Positions 17,954 to 27,949 of a stretch of DNA of 64,000 nucleotides are shown here, piece by piece (position 1 is the stretch's first letter; the number at the start of each line of letters is the position of its first letter). The stretch is taken from assembly GCF_014207635.1 (NCBI RefSeq), contig NZ_JACHIE010000002.1:1-64000 (forward strand). Reading direction: 5' to 3'. This DNA comes from Acetobacter lovaniensis. GTDB taxonomy: Bacteria > Pseudomonadota > Alphaproteobacteria > Acetobacterales > Acetobacteraceae. The translations under genes and the position numbers were made by a program. The notes beneath the pieces were generated by a model. It ran no database searches. It saw only the letters and a program-made list of their open reading frames with translations, and had not been told where the DNA came from.

Positions 17954-18571
17954 ATGAACATTTTTTTTCCATTTACCACCATGGCTCGTAGATTCATAAA
18001 GCCGCTAGGAAGCCGTGGGGTAGCTGCGATTGAGTTTGCTATTGTTGGCCCTATCGCCCTATTTTTGCTTCTTAATGTATTTTTGTGCGCTGTCTTGTAT
18101 TTCTATCAAATGGGGTTGACGTCTGCAGCAAATTACACTGCGCGTCAGGTTATTACTGGGCAAGCAGCCTGCCTGCAAAGTCAAACCTCTTCTGGAGCCT
18201 CTCAGCCAGTATGTAATCAATCTTCATCTGGTCAGGGGAGTAGCCCCCTCAGCATCCGACAAGATATTTGTGCGAATGGGCTACCAATATTTATGTCATG
18301 CGCGAACCTGATTATAAAAATACAACACTCAGAAACTGCAAATTCTGCAAACTTCATTCAGAGTATAGGTCAACCGCAAGAATTAATGGATATTGGCGGT
18401 GCGGGAGATTTTATATTTGTAACACTGTATTATACTATTCAAATTCCGTTATTTTATCCTCTATTTAATCAAACCATGCAGTCTTATTTTATGCAAGGGC
18501 TTGGCTTTTCCAGAATGAGTAACGCTACAATGATCATCTCTGCTGTGGCCGCAAAATCGGAGTCATTTTAA
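17954..18571 (+). CDS. TadE-like pseudopilin
   Basis: About 205 residues with a short positively charged leader, then SRGVAAIEFAIVGPIALF. This is the glycine/glutamate prepilin-like motif followed by a hydrophobic helix that characterises TadE/TadF minor pseudopilins, and a periplasmic domain with several cysteines comes after it. Upstream in-frame codons to 17870 are open, and the ATG at 17981 is another start option; none has a strong ribosome binding site. The gene is markedly more A+T-rich than the core genes. Its stop overlaps the next start (TAATG). I see no Flp pilin, CpaB, secretin, CpaF ATPase or TadB/C gene nearby. Confidence 0.72.
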   Translation: MNIFFPFTTMARRFIKPLGSRGVAAIEFAIVGPIALFLLLNVFLCAVLYFYQMGLTSAANYTARQVITGQAACLQSQTSSGASQPVCNQSSSGQGSSPLSIRQDICANGLPIFMSCANLIIKIQHSETANSANFIQSIGQPQELMDIGGAGDFIFVTLYYTIQIPLFYPLFNQTMQSYFMQGLGFSRMSNATMIISAVAAKSESF

Positions 18572-19119
18572 TGCTTGCTTTAAAAGGCTTCCGTTCAAGG
18601 GAAAATAATAAAAAAGGTTCTATATCCATAGAGTTTGCATTGTTGCTGCCTCTCATGATTGCTTTTTTTATGGGAACGGCAAGTTTAATGAATATTATAT
18701 CTTGCTATCAAAAAGTGCATATAACTGCTCGTAGCATTGCCGATATGGTTGCCCAGAACAGTAATTCAACGATTAGCGCCAGTGATGTTGATAGTATCTT
18801 AAATACTGGAGTTTTAACGCTATGGCCATTCGATATGTCTCAGGCGCACATTACAGTGACGTCTTTTGTACAAGAAAATGAAGGTGTGCCAAAAGTTCTG
18901 TGGAGCCGCGGCTCTGAACCACGCAGTAAGAATTCAACATACCCAGTATTGGATGGATTTTCTACACAGAGAAATACATCTTTTATTTATTCAGAAGTGG
19001 AATTTAACGACCAAAATATCGTGTTTTCTATTCTTAATATGATAAATCCATCGCTATTGTCAGCAGATATAACCATGACTCCGAGAAATGTTGATGTTAT
19101 TGACTGTTCTGGTTGCTAA
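18571..19119 (+). CDS. TadE/TadG-like pseudopilin
   Basis: A 182-residue protein with a basic leader, then KKGSISIEFALLLPLMIAFF: the TadE-type Gly...Glu motif and single transmembrane helix. HITARSIADMVAQ follows, the typical amphipathic segment after the helix. The remainder is predicted extracytoplasmic and ends with a CSGC pair of cysteines. It is translationally coupled to the preceding gene by TAATG and lies 12 bp before the vWA gene. It is A+T-rich like both neighbours, suggesting the trio was acquired together. Confidence 0.72.
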   Translation: MLALKGFRSRENNKKGSISIEFALLLPLMIAFFMGTASLMNIISCYQKVHITARSIADMVAQNSNSTISASDVDSILNTGVLTLWPFDMSQAHITVTSFVQENEGVPKVLWSRGSEPRSKNSTYPVLDGFSTQRNTSFIYSEVEFNDQNIVFSILNMINPSLLSADITMTPRNVDVIDCSGC

Positions 19120-19131
19120 AAGTTTAAATAA

Positions 19132-20559
19132 ATGAAAAAAATCATTCAAGATAATCGCGGCGGTGTAGCTATTTTATTTGCATCGATAGGTTTTTTATTA
19201 TTGGTAGCAACAGGAATAGCTGTAGATTACGGTCGCGCAATGAGCAGCAAGACACGACTTGATGCTGCGGCTGACTCTGTTGCGTTGTTTGCCGTCTCTC
19301 GCAGCCAGATGAACGTTGACGGTTCTGGTGCTACAGTTGGTGCTCAAGCAGTACAAATTTTTCTCGATGAAACTAAAACTTTTGTAGAAAGAAATAGTGT
19401 TACGATCACAAGTGTAACACCTCAATTTACACAGAAAACGGATAGCGTATGGGAGTTTAGACTTTCATACACAGCATTATCAAAGAATTATTTTACTCAA
19501 ATATTCGGCCCAAACCTTGTAAGTTTTCCTATTCATGGGCAATCACAAACGCATAACGAGCGTGCGCCAAACACGGATTTTTATTTCTTGCTTGACACCT
19601 CAATGTCGATGGCCTTTCCAACCACGCAAGCTGGGTTGCAATATGTTGCGCAACAAAATGGTAATGGTTGCACTTTTGCTTGTCATTATGGCAGTTCGTC
19701 ATCAATCGATAGTTATGACTTGGCAAAGGCAAATAACTATCCTTTGCGTATTGATGAAGAAATTAAAGCACTTACTCAAGCCGCAGCAGCAGCTGAATCG
19801 GCTTCCGCTAAAAATAGAGCGACTTATCGTTTTGCAGTTTATCAGTTCAATGCACAAGAAACGTGGGACGATGCTTCCATGCAGAGCCTACTGCAAGCTT
19901 GGACCGTTGGTGTAAATATTGATGCGGTAACCATGCAAAAGCGAAAAGATTGGATTGCACAACAGCAACGTGCTCTTGTTAGTGACCTTGATACAAATTT
20001 AGATAATGTCATAGCAAAAGCAAATACTATACAGTTGGCACGTTATGCTTCGGACAATTGTCCTGTAGATAATACATGTAGCAGTCCATTTTCAGATTAC
20101 CATACGTCTAGCAATAATGCTTTTATTCAAATGAATAAGATTATACCAACGCCTGGGACAGGTTTTCCGGGAAGTCAACCTCAAAATATTTTATTTGTAG
20201 TGACTGACGGGATGAGGGATGAGCATCAGTCATACGATGATAGCGGGACGTTGGTAGCTGGTGCACGTGATGCGAATGGATACATGTCAGGCGGTTCTTT
20301 CAATCCAGTTTACTGTGACAATATCAAAAACAAGGGAACCAGAATTGCAATTTTGTATACAAAATATTTACCAGAAAGTGTTGGCACAGATTGGTGGTCA
20401 CTTACATACGCTGTGCCATTTATTCCTAATATCGAACCGGCATTGCAAGCATGTGCTTCTCCGGGTCTGCTCATTGAAGTCTCAACTGGTGATGACATTG
20501 GTCAGGCTTTAGCTGCGCTGTTTAACAAAGCTCTTGCAACGGCGGTGATACAAAAATAA
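19132..20559 (+). CDS. TadG-like protein with von Willebrand factor A domain
   Basis: A 475-residue protein. The N-terminus NRGGVAILFASIGFLLLVAT, with GIAVDYGRAMSSKTRLDAAAD, is the TadG N-terminal (putative Flp pilus-assembly TadE/G-like) domain with one membrane helix. From about residue 145 a vWA-type domain begins with a MIDAS motif, Asp155-Thr-Ser157-Met-Ser159 in FLLDTSMSM. It continues to NILFVVTDGMRDEH, the beta-strand carrying the second metal-site aspartate. Pairs of cysteines suggest disulphides outside the cytoplasm. The inferred role is a surface or periplasmic adhesin-like component; function without a Tad machine nearby is uncertain. Confidence 0.78.
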   Translation: MKKIIQDNRGGVAILFASIGFLLLVATGIAVDYGRAMSSKTRLDAAADSVALFAVSRSQMNVDGSGATVGAQAVQIFLDETKTFVERNSVTITSVTPQFTQKTDSVWEFRLSYTALSKNYFTQIFGPNLVSFPIHGQSQTHNERAPNTDFYFLLDTSMSMAFPTTQAGLQYVAQQNGNGCTFACHYGSSSSIDSYDLAKANNYPLRIDEEIKALTQAAAAAESASAKNRATYRFAVYQFNAQETWDDASMQSLLQAWTVGVNIDAVTMQKRKDWIAQQQRALVSDLDTNLDNVIAKANTIQLARYASDNCPVDNTCSSPFSDYHTSSNNAFIQMNKIIPTPGTGFPGSQPQNILFVVTDGMRDEHQSYDDSGTLVAGARDANGYMSGGSFNPVYCDNIKNKGTRIAILYTKYLPESVGTDWWSLTYAVPFIPNIEPALQACASPGLLIEVSTGDDIGQALAALFNKALATAVIQK

Positions 20560-20604
20560 ATTAATGAAAACAGTTTTTCACTTAACCTGATCATATAACG
20601 ATCA

Positions 20605-21180
20605 TGGAATGTAGTGAGTTATGCTTTAGTCGGTATCGTACGTTACAAATGAACGCAGACAAACCCTTTGTTGCGGTTTACCATGATGCCGAGTGGGGTG
20701 TTCCTGTAAAGGACATCCGGGCGTTGTGAGACGTGTTGGTGCTTGATGGGTTTCCGACTGGGCGCTCTTGATTGACAGTTTTGAAGCGTCGAGAAGGTTT
20801 TTTACACACGTTCGCAGGTTTGGTGCCCTAGCTGGTTGCCTGCTTTACGCAACAAAACGTTGAGCGTTTAATGCTTGGCTCTGGTATTATTCACTCTCAC
20901 ACTGAAATTGAGGCTACACTCGGTAACGCTCACGCTCATTTGGCAATGGAGCGGCAGGGAGAGGGCTTTACCGAGTTTGTATGGAGTATGGTGCCTAACC
21001 CGCCTATATCTTAACAGGGTAGGTGCTTACACAGTCGCCAGAATCGGTTGCATTATTTAAATTACTTAAAAAGCGGAGGCTTACATTTGTTGGCCCTGTG
21101 ATTGTTTATGCATGGATGCAGAGCATTGAATTGGTTGATGACCATGCCCCAAGCGGGCACGGGCCTGATTCTTCTGGTTT
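20605..21180 (+). pseudogene. tag: Decayed DNA-3-methyladenine glycosylase I
   Basis: Translation recovers Tag-family blocks in order: VAVYHDAEWGVPVKD, then LVLDGFPTGRS, LTVLKRREGF, NVERLMLGSGIIHSHTEIEA, EGFTEFVWSMV, and in a shifted frame LFKLLKKRRLTFVGP with VYAWMQSIELVDDH. The frame holds in-frame stops TGA 20727, TGA 20769 and TAG near 20834, plus a frameshift near 21000-21030. The catalytic-region tryptophan after GRS is one of the stops. The gene cannot make Tag and is a relic. Confidence 0.85.
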
Positions 21181-21769
21181 CTTTTTACTCGCCTGCAGTT
21201 GCTCTCCTTTCATTGCCCTGAGCCAGAATCATTCTCCCCTGAACCGTCTTTGGAGCTACTTTTGAAGCACCACCGACGGCCACCTCGGATTCCAGTTTCT
21301 GCACCATCTCCCGTTTTGCGTCAGGATTTGCCAGTCGTGCGGCATCGCGCTGACGGTCACGTTCACTTTGCAGCAGCATGTGCGCCGCTTCACGACCCAA
21401 GAATTTTGCGTCGTCGCGTTTTTCGTCGCGGTCCTATGCGCCCTGCCGCTCGACGCGTGATGCATAGCGCCATGGCTCTCTTCACCTGATCTGGCCTTGG
21501 CAGGCATGGCGTGAGGTCCTGCGGTTTGATGCCGGATTTATCCACTGGCAAAGAGCGTAATCGGGCTACCTTCCAGCCTCCCGCCAAAATTACGCCTGAG
21601 CGCAAGTTCTTTGTTGACGTGACGGCGAGTCTGCCAGTAAAAGCCCCGCTAATCCACGCAGATGGAAGCATGCCGTGCAAAGTTGCGGCCAAAGAATAAA
21701 AAGCGAGCTGATTTTTCGCCTGTGCCCAGGGTGCCGCGAGGGTCAAGAGATCGGAAAGAGAGACAGTTT
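21181..21769. other. Unrecognised degenerate stretch before rplU
   Basis: 589 bp without an intact gene. On the minus strand a fragment near 21185-21400 reads like a charged helical protein (SERDRQRDAARLANPDAKRE), and other minus-strand frames to about 21740 are open but shift relative to it. This suggests a broken gene, perhaps from a mobile element. I do not recognise the family. The last part should contain the rplU promoter. Confidence 0.4.
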
Positions 21770-22084
21770 ATGTTCGCAGTTATCCGCACTGGCGGCAAAC
21801 AGTACCGGGTTGAGCCCAACATGGTGCTGAAGGTTGAAAAGCTGGAAGTCGAAGCCGGCTCCACCATCACCTTTGATGACGTTCTGGCCGTTGGCGGCGA
21901 GAGCGGCACGACCATTGGCGCTCCCACAGTTGCTGGCGCAAAGGTAACGGCTACCGTTATCGCTCAGGACCGCCTCAAGAAGGTCATCATCTTCAAGAAG
22001 CGCCGTCGGCAGAACAGCCGCCGCAAAAACGGCCACCGTCAGCCGGTTACCGTTCTGCGCATTCAGGAAATTAACGCCGCCTGA
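21770..22084 (+). CDS. rplU: 50S ribosomal protein L21
   Basis: A 104-residue L21: [20 protein letters not shown], then the conserved [17 protein letters not shown] and [20 protein letters not shown] blocks, and the C-terminal VLRIQEI. It binds 23S rRNA in the large subunit. The start at 21770 follows GGAAAGAG. It is immediately upstream of rpmA in the usual rplU-rpmA-obgE order. Confidence 0.97.
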   Translation: MFAVIRTGGKQYRVEPNMVLKVEKLEVEAGSTITFDDVLAVGGESGTTIGAPTVAGAKVTATVIAQDRLKKVIIFKKRRRQNSRRKNGHRQPVTVLRIQEINAA

Positions 22085-22134
22085 TTTCCCTTTGGGGAAA
22101 CAACAGGCCGGTTAGACCACGGAGGACTTAGGTC

Positions 22135-22404
22135 ATGGCACAAAAAAAAGCTGGCGGTTCATCCCGTAACGGGCGCGATAGCGCCGGACGCCGCCTTGGT
22201 GTAAAAAAGTTTGGTGGCGAGCAGGTTCTTGCTGGCAACATTATCATTCGCCAGCGTGGCACAAAGGTAAAGGCTGGCGTGAACGTTGGCGTTGGCCGCG
22301 ACCACACGCTGTTTGCTCTGGTTCCCGGCAGTGTGCGTTTTGAACGCCGTGCAGAAGGCCGCGTCCACGTTTCTGTTGATGCGCTGCCCCTCGCAGCCGA
22401 ATAA
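22135..22404 (+). CDS. rpmA: 50S ribosomal protein L27
   Basis: An 89-residue L27: [20 protein letters not shown], with the flexible N-terminal tail that reaches the peptidyl-transferase centre, then [19 protein letters not shown] and [12 protein letters not shown]. The length is normal. It follows rplU by 50 bp, with GGAGG before its start, and is closed off by the terminator at 22456-22484. Confidence 0.97.
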   Translation: MAQKKAGGSSRNGRDSAGRRLGVKKFGGEQVLAGNIIIRQRGTKVKAGVNVGVGRDHTLFALVPGSVRFERRAEGRVHVSVDALPLAAE

Positions 22405-22440
22405 GCAGGCTGGGTTTTTCCAGCCTACGTTTTAGCGTAG

Positions 22441-23526
<1,086 letters not shown>

Positions 23527-23583
23527 CCCACCAACCCGCAATGCCATAGCTGGAGGGGGCCTTGTCCCCCAACGGATGAGCCC

Positions 23584-24714
23584 ATGACCACAGACAGCCC
23601 CCGCCCCTCACTCCTGCACGCAAAACGGCTGGTTATCAAAATCGGCAGTGCTCTGGTTGTGGACCCGCAAAAAGCCGCTCCACGGCAGGAGTGGCTGGCC
23701 AGCGTTGCCGCAGATATAGCGGTTTTACGCAAACAGGGGGTGGCGGTGAGCGTTGTGTCCTCCGGGGCCATAGCACTGGCACGGCATACGCTGGGGCTTG
23801 CAGGGGGGCCGCTGCGGCTGGCGGAAAAACAGGCCGCAGCAGCCGTGGGCCAGATCAGCCTTGCCCAGGCATGGAGCCACGCCCTTTCCGCCCACGGGCT
23901 GACAGCCGCCCAACTGCTGCTAACCCCCGAAGATACAGAAGACCGCAAGCGCTACCTGAACGCCCGCGCCACCTTGAATACCCTGCTGGAACTGGGGTGT
24001 GTGCCGGTGATTAACGAGAACGACACCATTGCCACAGCCGAGATCCGCTTTGGGGATAACGACCGGCTGGCTGCCCGCGTAGCGCAGATGACCGATGCGG
24101 ACCAGCTTGTGCTGCTCTCCGATATTGACGGGCTGTACACAGCCGACCCACGCACCAACCCCAATGCGCAGCACCTGCCGGTTATTGAAGCCCTGACGCC
24201 CGAGATCGAGGCTATGGGAGGGGAACCGCCACCGGGCTATTCCTCAGGCGGCATGCGCACCAAACTGCTGGCGGCCAATATTGCCACACGCTCGGGCTGC
24301 GCCATGGCCATTGCCATTGGCAAAACCATGCACCCGCTTCAGGCTCTTATGGATGGTGCGCGCTGCTCATGGTTCCTGCCCCAGAGCAACGGGCATACGG
24401 GCCGCAAGCAGTGGATTGCTGGCAGCCTGAACCCCACGGGGGAAATCAAGGTGGATGCGGGGGCCGCCGAAGCCCTGCGCAAAGGCGGGTCCCTGCTCCC
24501 TGCGGGCGTTCTGCACGTACAGGGCAACTTTACGCAGGGTGATCTGGTGGAGGTGGTGGATGCCAGCGGGCGCATACTGGCCCATGGCCTTGCCGCCTAT
24601 GATGCAGACGATGCACGCCGCATAGCTGGGCACCATTCAAGCGAGACCGCCAGCATTCTGGGCTGGCAGGGGCGTGATGAGATCATCCACCGTGATGACC
24701 TTGTGATGGTCTGA
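23584..24714 (+). CDS. proB: Glutamate 5-kinase
   Basis: A 376-residue cytosolic enzyme that phosphorylates glutamate in the first step of proline synthesis. The amino-acid-kinase domain shows [64 protein letters not shown] and the SSGGMRTKL block. A C-terminal PUA domain (about residues 285-365) contains [20 protein letters not shown]. It starts after GGATGAG, 57 bp beyond obgE, and is probably cotranscribed with it. proA is not in the window nearby. Confidence 0.95.
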   Translation: MTTDSPRPSLLHAKRLVIKIGSALVVDPQKAAPRQEWLASVAADIAVLRKQGVAVSVVSSGAIALARHTLGLAGGPLRLAEKQAAAAVGQISLAQAWSHALSAHGLTAAQLLLTPEDTEDRKRYLNARATLNTLLELGCVPVINENDTIATAEIRFGDNDRLAARVAQMTDADQLVLLSDIDGLYTADPRTNPNAQHLPVIEALTPEIEAMGGEPPPGYSSGGMRTKLLAANIATRSGCAMAIAIGKTMHPLQALMDGARCSWFLPQSNGHTGRKQWIAGSLNPTGEIKVDAGAAEALRKGGSLLPAGVLHVQGNFTQGDLVEVVDASGRILAHGLAAYDADDARRIAGHHSSETASILGWQGRDEIIHRDDLVMV

Positions 24715-24768
24715 CACAGCAGGCCCAAAGTCACCACGAGGCTACCCCCCCGCAGCACCCCAATGTTG

Positions 24769-25434
24769 TTATGGTTTGTTGCGGGAGGGAAAATGCAGCA
24801 CAGGCTCGGCCCGGCCTGTGTGGTCATCGTAACGCGTACTGGATGTGACAGAATGGGTCCGCCCCCCTTCCCGCGAGAAGTCGGGCCGATAGGCTTCCTG
24901 ATTAGCGTCCGGCGCTCTCTGGCGGCGCTGGGTTTCCACACTTTTTCCTGGCTGCCCGTCTTCCTCCTCATGCCAGGGCATGCGCCTGACCGGAGAAGAC
25001 TTGTAGGGGTCGGAGTCCATGGAAGGGGCCGGAGGGGCTTCCTGCCGGGCCTCGTAAGCATCCGACACCCTTGGAGCCCGCAGTTCCGCAAAAACGGGTA
25101 CGCTGCGTGGGGTGGCTGATTTTTCCACCACAGGGGAGCGTACTTCCTCCACTACGGGCCTGTCCTCGCTCTCCGCGCGGCGGGTAAAGGGGAGTGGAGG
25201 TTCCGCTCCATACCCTACATACCCGTCCGGCGCCCCGTTGCCCTGCATGGCGCGCGCGCGCAGTTCCGCCTGAAGCTCCTCCAGTTGGAGGGAAAGTTCA
25301 GCCAGCCTGCCTTTGACGCCAAAAACGGCAAAAGGCATCATCATGAACGCAAGCCCGAACACAATGCCCACCGCCAGAACCAGCAACTGGCCCCATAGCG
25401 GCACCCATTCGGGAAAAGACAATGTCATCATCAA
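24769..25434 (-). CDS. Membrane-anchored hypothetical protein
   Basis: A 221-residue protein with one N-terminal hydrophobic segment (about residues 9-38, LWGQLLVLAVGIVFGLAFMM), then a short predicted coiled coil (GRLAELSLQLEELQAELRAR). A long charged, proline- and arginine-rich disordered tail follows. No enzymatic motif is seen. The arrangement resembles small envelope-anchored proteins of alphaproteobacteria with unknown function. It is oriented with the GapR-like gene upstream (39 bp gap), possibly in one transcript. Confidence 0.6.
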   Translation of the reverse strand: MMMTLSFPEWVPLWGQLLVLAVGIVFGLAFMMMPFAVFGVKGRLAELSLQLEELQAELRARAMQGNGAPDGYVGYGAEPPLPFTRRAESEDRPVVEEVRSPVVEKSATPRSVPVFAELRAPRVSDAYEARQEAPPAPSMDSDPYKSSPVRRMPWHEEEDGQPGKSVETQRRQRAPDANQEAYRPDFSREGGRTHSVTSSTRYDDHTGRAEPVLHFPSRNKP

Positions 25435-25473
25435 AAGCCGTCCCGACCCTGTGTTGCGCCTGCGTGGATGATC

Positions 25474-25734
25474 TTACATGCCCAGCGCACGACGGTAGAT
25501 GTCCAGCAGGGTTTCCTGCTCTTCCACTTCCGAAGGCTCCTGTTTCCGCTGGCGGATAATCTGGCGAATGACCTTAACATCAAACCCGGCGGATTTAGCC
25601 TCGGTAAAAATGTCCTTTATGTCGCCTGCCAGCGCCTTACGCTCTTCTTCGAGCCGTTCAACCCGCTCGATAATGCTTCTCAGACGGTCTGCGGCAATGC
25701 CGCCTACTGCTGCGTCTTCTTGTTCGCCATCCAT
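25474..25734 (-). CDS. gapR: DUF2312 / GapR-family nucleoid-associated protein
   Basis: An 86-residue protein with RLRSIIERVERLEEERKAL, DIKDIFTEAKSAGFDVKVIR and IIRQRKQ. This is the highly conserved DUF2312 pattern of GapR, which clamps overtwisted DNA in Caulobacter as a coiled-coil dimer/tetramer. The length is typical. It is divergent from zwf across 261 bp, which must hold both promoters. Confidence 0.88.
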   Translation of the reverse strand: MDGEQEDAAVGGIAADRLRSIIERVERLEEERKALAGDIKDIFTEAKSAGFDVKVIRQIIRQRKQEPSEVEEQETLLDIYRRALGM

Positions 25735-25995
25735 GTTCGGCTCCCTTTGTTGCGCATCGTATCTCAGACGCAGAAATACGGAAGACCAAAAACCCGTATC
25801 CTGCTGCTTGCCAAAGGCGCGGGCTTATCGTGCCGTGTCCACGGGGTCAATGATCACACACCATTCTAACCCTTGCAAACGCGTCCCGAGCCTTCCATAA
25901 GCGGAGCAGCCTTTGTGCGCTGTGGCGTTACAGCGCCTGCAAACGCCTTTATTGACGGCGGCCCTGCCCACCACCCTTGCGGGAATGTTTTTTCC

Positions 25996-27468
25996 ATGGC
26001 TCTGGTCAATCACACGGGACCTTTTGACTTTGTTATTTTTGGCGCAACGGGCGACCTGTCGCGCCGCAAGCTGCTTCCTGCCTTTTTGCGCCGCTTCCAT
26101 GCGCAGGAATTCAGCGACGATGCGCAGATCATCTGCATCGCCCGCACGGAGCTGAACACGGAGCAGTTCCGTGAGCAGACCGAAGCCGCCCTGCGCGAAT
26201 TCGCCCCCGAAAGCGCACAGGACGAACAGACCCTGCGCCATTTTCTGAGCCTGCTGACCTATATTACGCTCGATGCGCTCAAACCCGGCGGGGACTGGCA
26301 GACGCTTGACACCCTGCTGAGCGACAACGATCGACCCCGCGTTTTTTATCTGGCCACCGCTCCAGCACTTTATTCCCCGCTCTGCGAGGCACTGGCCCGG
26401 CATAACCTGATTAACCAGCACTCCCGCGTGGTGCTGGAAAAACCCATTGGCGTTAATCTGGGCACCGCACGCGCCATCAATCAGGGTGTGGGGCAGTTCT
26501 TCCCCGAAGAGTCCATTTACCGGATTGACCATTATCTGGGTAAGGAAGGAGTGCAGAACATTCTGGCCCTGCGCTTTGCCAACCCCGCACTGGAAAAACT
26601 GTGGTCATCCGAGGCCATAGCCCATGTGCAGATCACCGCGGCAGAAACCGTGGGGGTGGGCAGCCGTGGCTCCTATTACGATGAATCGGGCGCTCTGCGC
26701 GACATGGTGCAAAACCACCTGTTGCAGGTCCTGTGCATGGTGGCCATGGACGCCCCGGCCTCCCTCGGCTCCGATGATCTGCGCAACGAAAAGCTGAAAG
26801 TGCTCAACGCCCTGCGTCCCATGACGCCGGACATGGTGCGCCGCAACGTTATTCGCGGGCAGTACGTGGCAGGCGAGATCAAACGTCAGGACGTACCCGG
26901 CTATAACGAGGATCTGGGCACCGGCCGCGCCAGCAACACGGAAACCTTTGTCGCCATCCGCACCAAAATCCGTACCGCGCGCTGGGGGCATACCCCTTTC
27001 TACCTGCGTACCGGCAAGCGGCTGGCGACCAAGACCACTGAAATTGTCATCCAGTTCCGCCCGCAGGTGTGGCCGATCTTTACCAACATGCCCTCTCCGG
27101 GGCGGCTGGTGATCCGCATAGCCCCGCGTGAGGAACTCTCATTTGTCATGGCGGTGCGCGACCCCGGCGCAGGCGGGTTCCGCGTGCGCAATGCCACACT
27201 TGGCATGTCTTACGAAAATGCCTTTTCGGTCACGTATCAGGACTCGTACGAGCGCCTTCTGCTTGATGCCGTACGCGGAGACCCCGCCCTGTTCATCCGC
27301 CGGGACGAGGTTGAAGCGTCATGGCAGTGGATTGAACCCATTCTCAACTCATGGCGGCATGCCATGACCCCGCTGGAACCCTACCCGGCGGGAAGCTGGG
27401 GCCCTGCCTCCACCCGCTCCCTGCTGGCCCGCGATGGCGCCCTGTGGCACGAAGATATGCTGACATGA
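25996..27468 (+). CDS. zwf: Glucose-6-phosphate 1-dehydrogenase
   Basis: A 490-residue enzyme oxidising glucose-6-phosphate to 6-phosphogluconolactone with NADP (or NAD), the entry to the pentose phosphate pathway that dominates sugar metabolism in acetic acid bacteria. Visible are the dinucleotide site GATGDLSRRK (residues 16-25), EKPIG, the active-site RIDHYLGKE with its catalytic histidine region, and RNELKVLNALRP-like blocks. I chose ATG 25996, which places the nucleotide site at the usual distance. The frame stays open to 25873 but that part does not look like protein of this family. Its stop overlaps the next start (ATGA). Confidence 0.95.
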   Translation: MALVNHTGPFDFVIFGATGDLSRRKLLPAFLRRFHAQEFSDDAQIICIARTELNTEQFREQTEAALREFAPESAQDEQTLRHFLSLLTYITLDALKPGGDWQTLDTLLSDNDRPRVFYLATAPALYSPLCEALARHNLINQHSRVVLEKPIGVNLGTARAINQGVGQFFPEESIYRIDHYLGKEGVQNILALRFANPALEKLWSSEAIAHVQITAAETVGVGSRGSYYDESGALRDMVQNHLLQVLCMVAMDAPASLGSDDLRNEKLKVLNALRPMTPDMVRRNVIRGQYVAGEIKRQDVPGYNEDLGTGRASNTETFVAIRTKIRTARWGHTPFYLRTGKRLATKTTEIVIQFRPQVWPIFTNMPSPGRLVIRIAPREELSFVMAVRDPGAGGFRVRNATLGMSYENAFSVTYQDSYERLLLDAVRGDPALFIRRDEVEASWQWIEPILNSWRHAMTPLEPYPAGSWGPASTRSLLARDGALWHEDMLT

Positions 27469-27917
27469 CAGACACCAACACACCCGCCCCCAAACCCAAA
27501 CGTGGCCCCTTTGCCCAGCGGACGTTGCGCCAGCATGTCCTGCGCAGGCTGGCACTGGTGCTGCCGCTTACGCTGCTCATGATCGTTCTGGCCAAAAGCG
27601 GCATACTGGAGCGTCTGGTGGACCGGTACACGTTTTCGGCCCAGAGCTGGTATGATGATACGGCTCTGGTCCAGCACCTGCGGCTCAAGGTCACCCAGAA
27701 CGGCATGACGCATGACAGGCCAGACTGCCTGCTGTTTGTTGTCAACGGGAATGACCAGCCCACCGCATCACGCATTGACGTGATGGAAAAAAGCACCGGC
27801 ACATGCCCAGCCCCCAAGGGTGAACTGCCCAAGCTGTTCACACTCAAGGTGGACCGCATGAACCGGATTGTCCTCTCCGACCAAGGCTCCCCCGGCCAGT
27901 TCCACCCTATTCCCTGA
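27465..27917 (+). CDS. Small membrane-anchored hypothetical protein coupled to zwf
   Basis: About 150 residues. A basic, proline-rich cytoplasmic start (TNTPAPKPKRGPFAQRTLRQ) is followed by a hydrophobic segment (about residues 27-45, LALVLPLTLLMIVLAK) and a soluble domain with two cysteines. The start codon overlaps the zwf stop as ATGA, indicating translational coupling. I recognise no family. The domain outside the membrane is predicted to be periplasmic by the positive-inside rule. Being tied to zwf, it may be expressed with the pentose phosphate enzyme without sharing its chemistry. Confidence 0.6.
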   Translation: MTDTNTPAPKPKRGPFAQRTLRQHVLRRLALVLPLTLLMIVLAKSGILERLVDRYTFSAQSWYDDTALVQHLRLKVTQNGMTHDRPDCLLFVVNGNDQPTASRIDVMEKSTGTCPAPKGELPKLFTLKVDRMNRIVLSDQGSPGQFHPIP

Positions 27918-27949
27918 GCGGAGCGCTCCCTGCGCCCCAGCACCGGGCC

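Noticed and set aside
20727-20771. Possible UGA-to-tryptophan recoding in tag
   Set aside because: The same frame also has a TAG and a later frameshift, and all other genes in the window use TGA as a normal stop.
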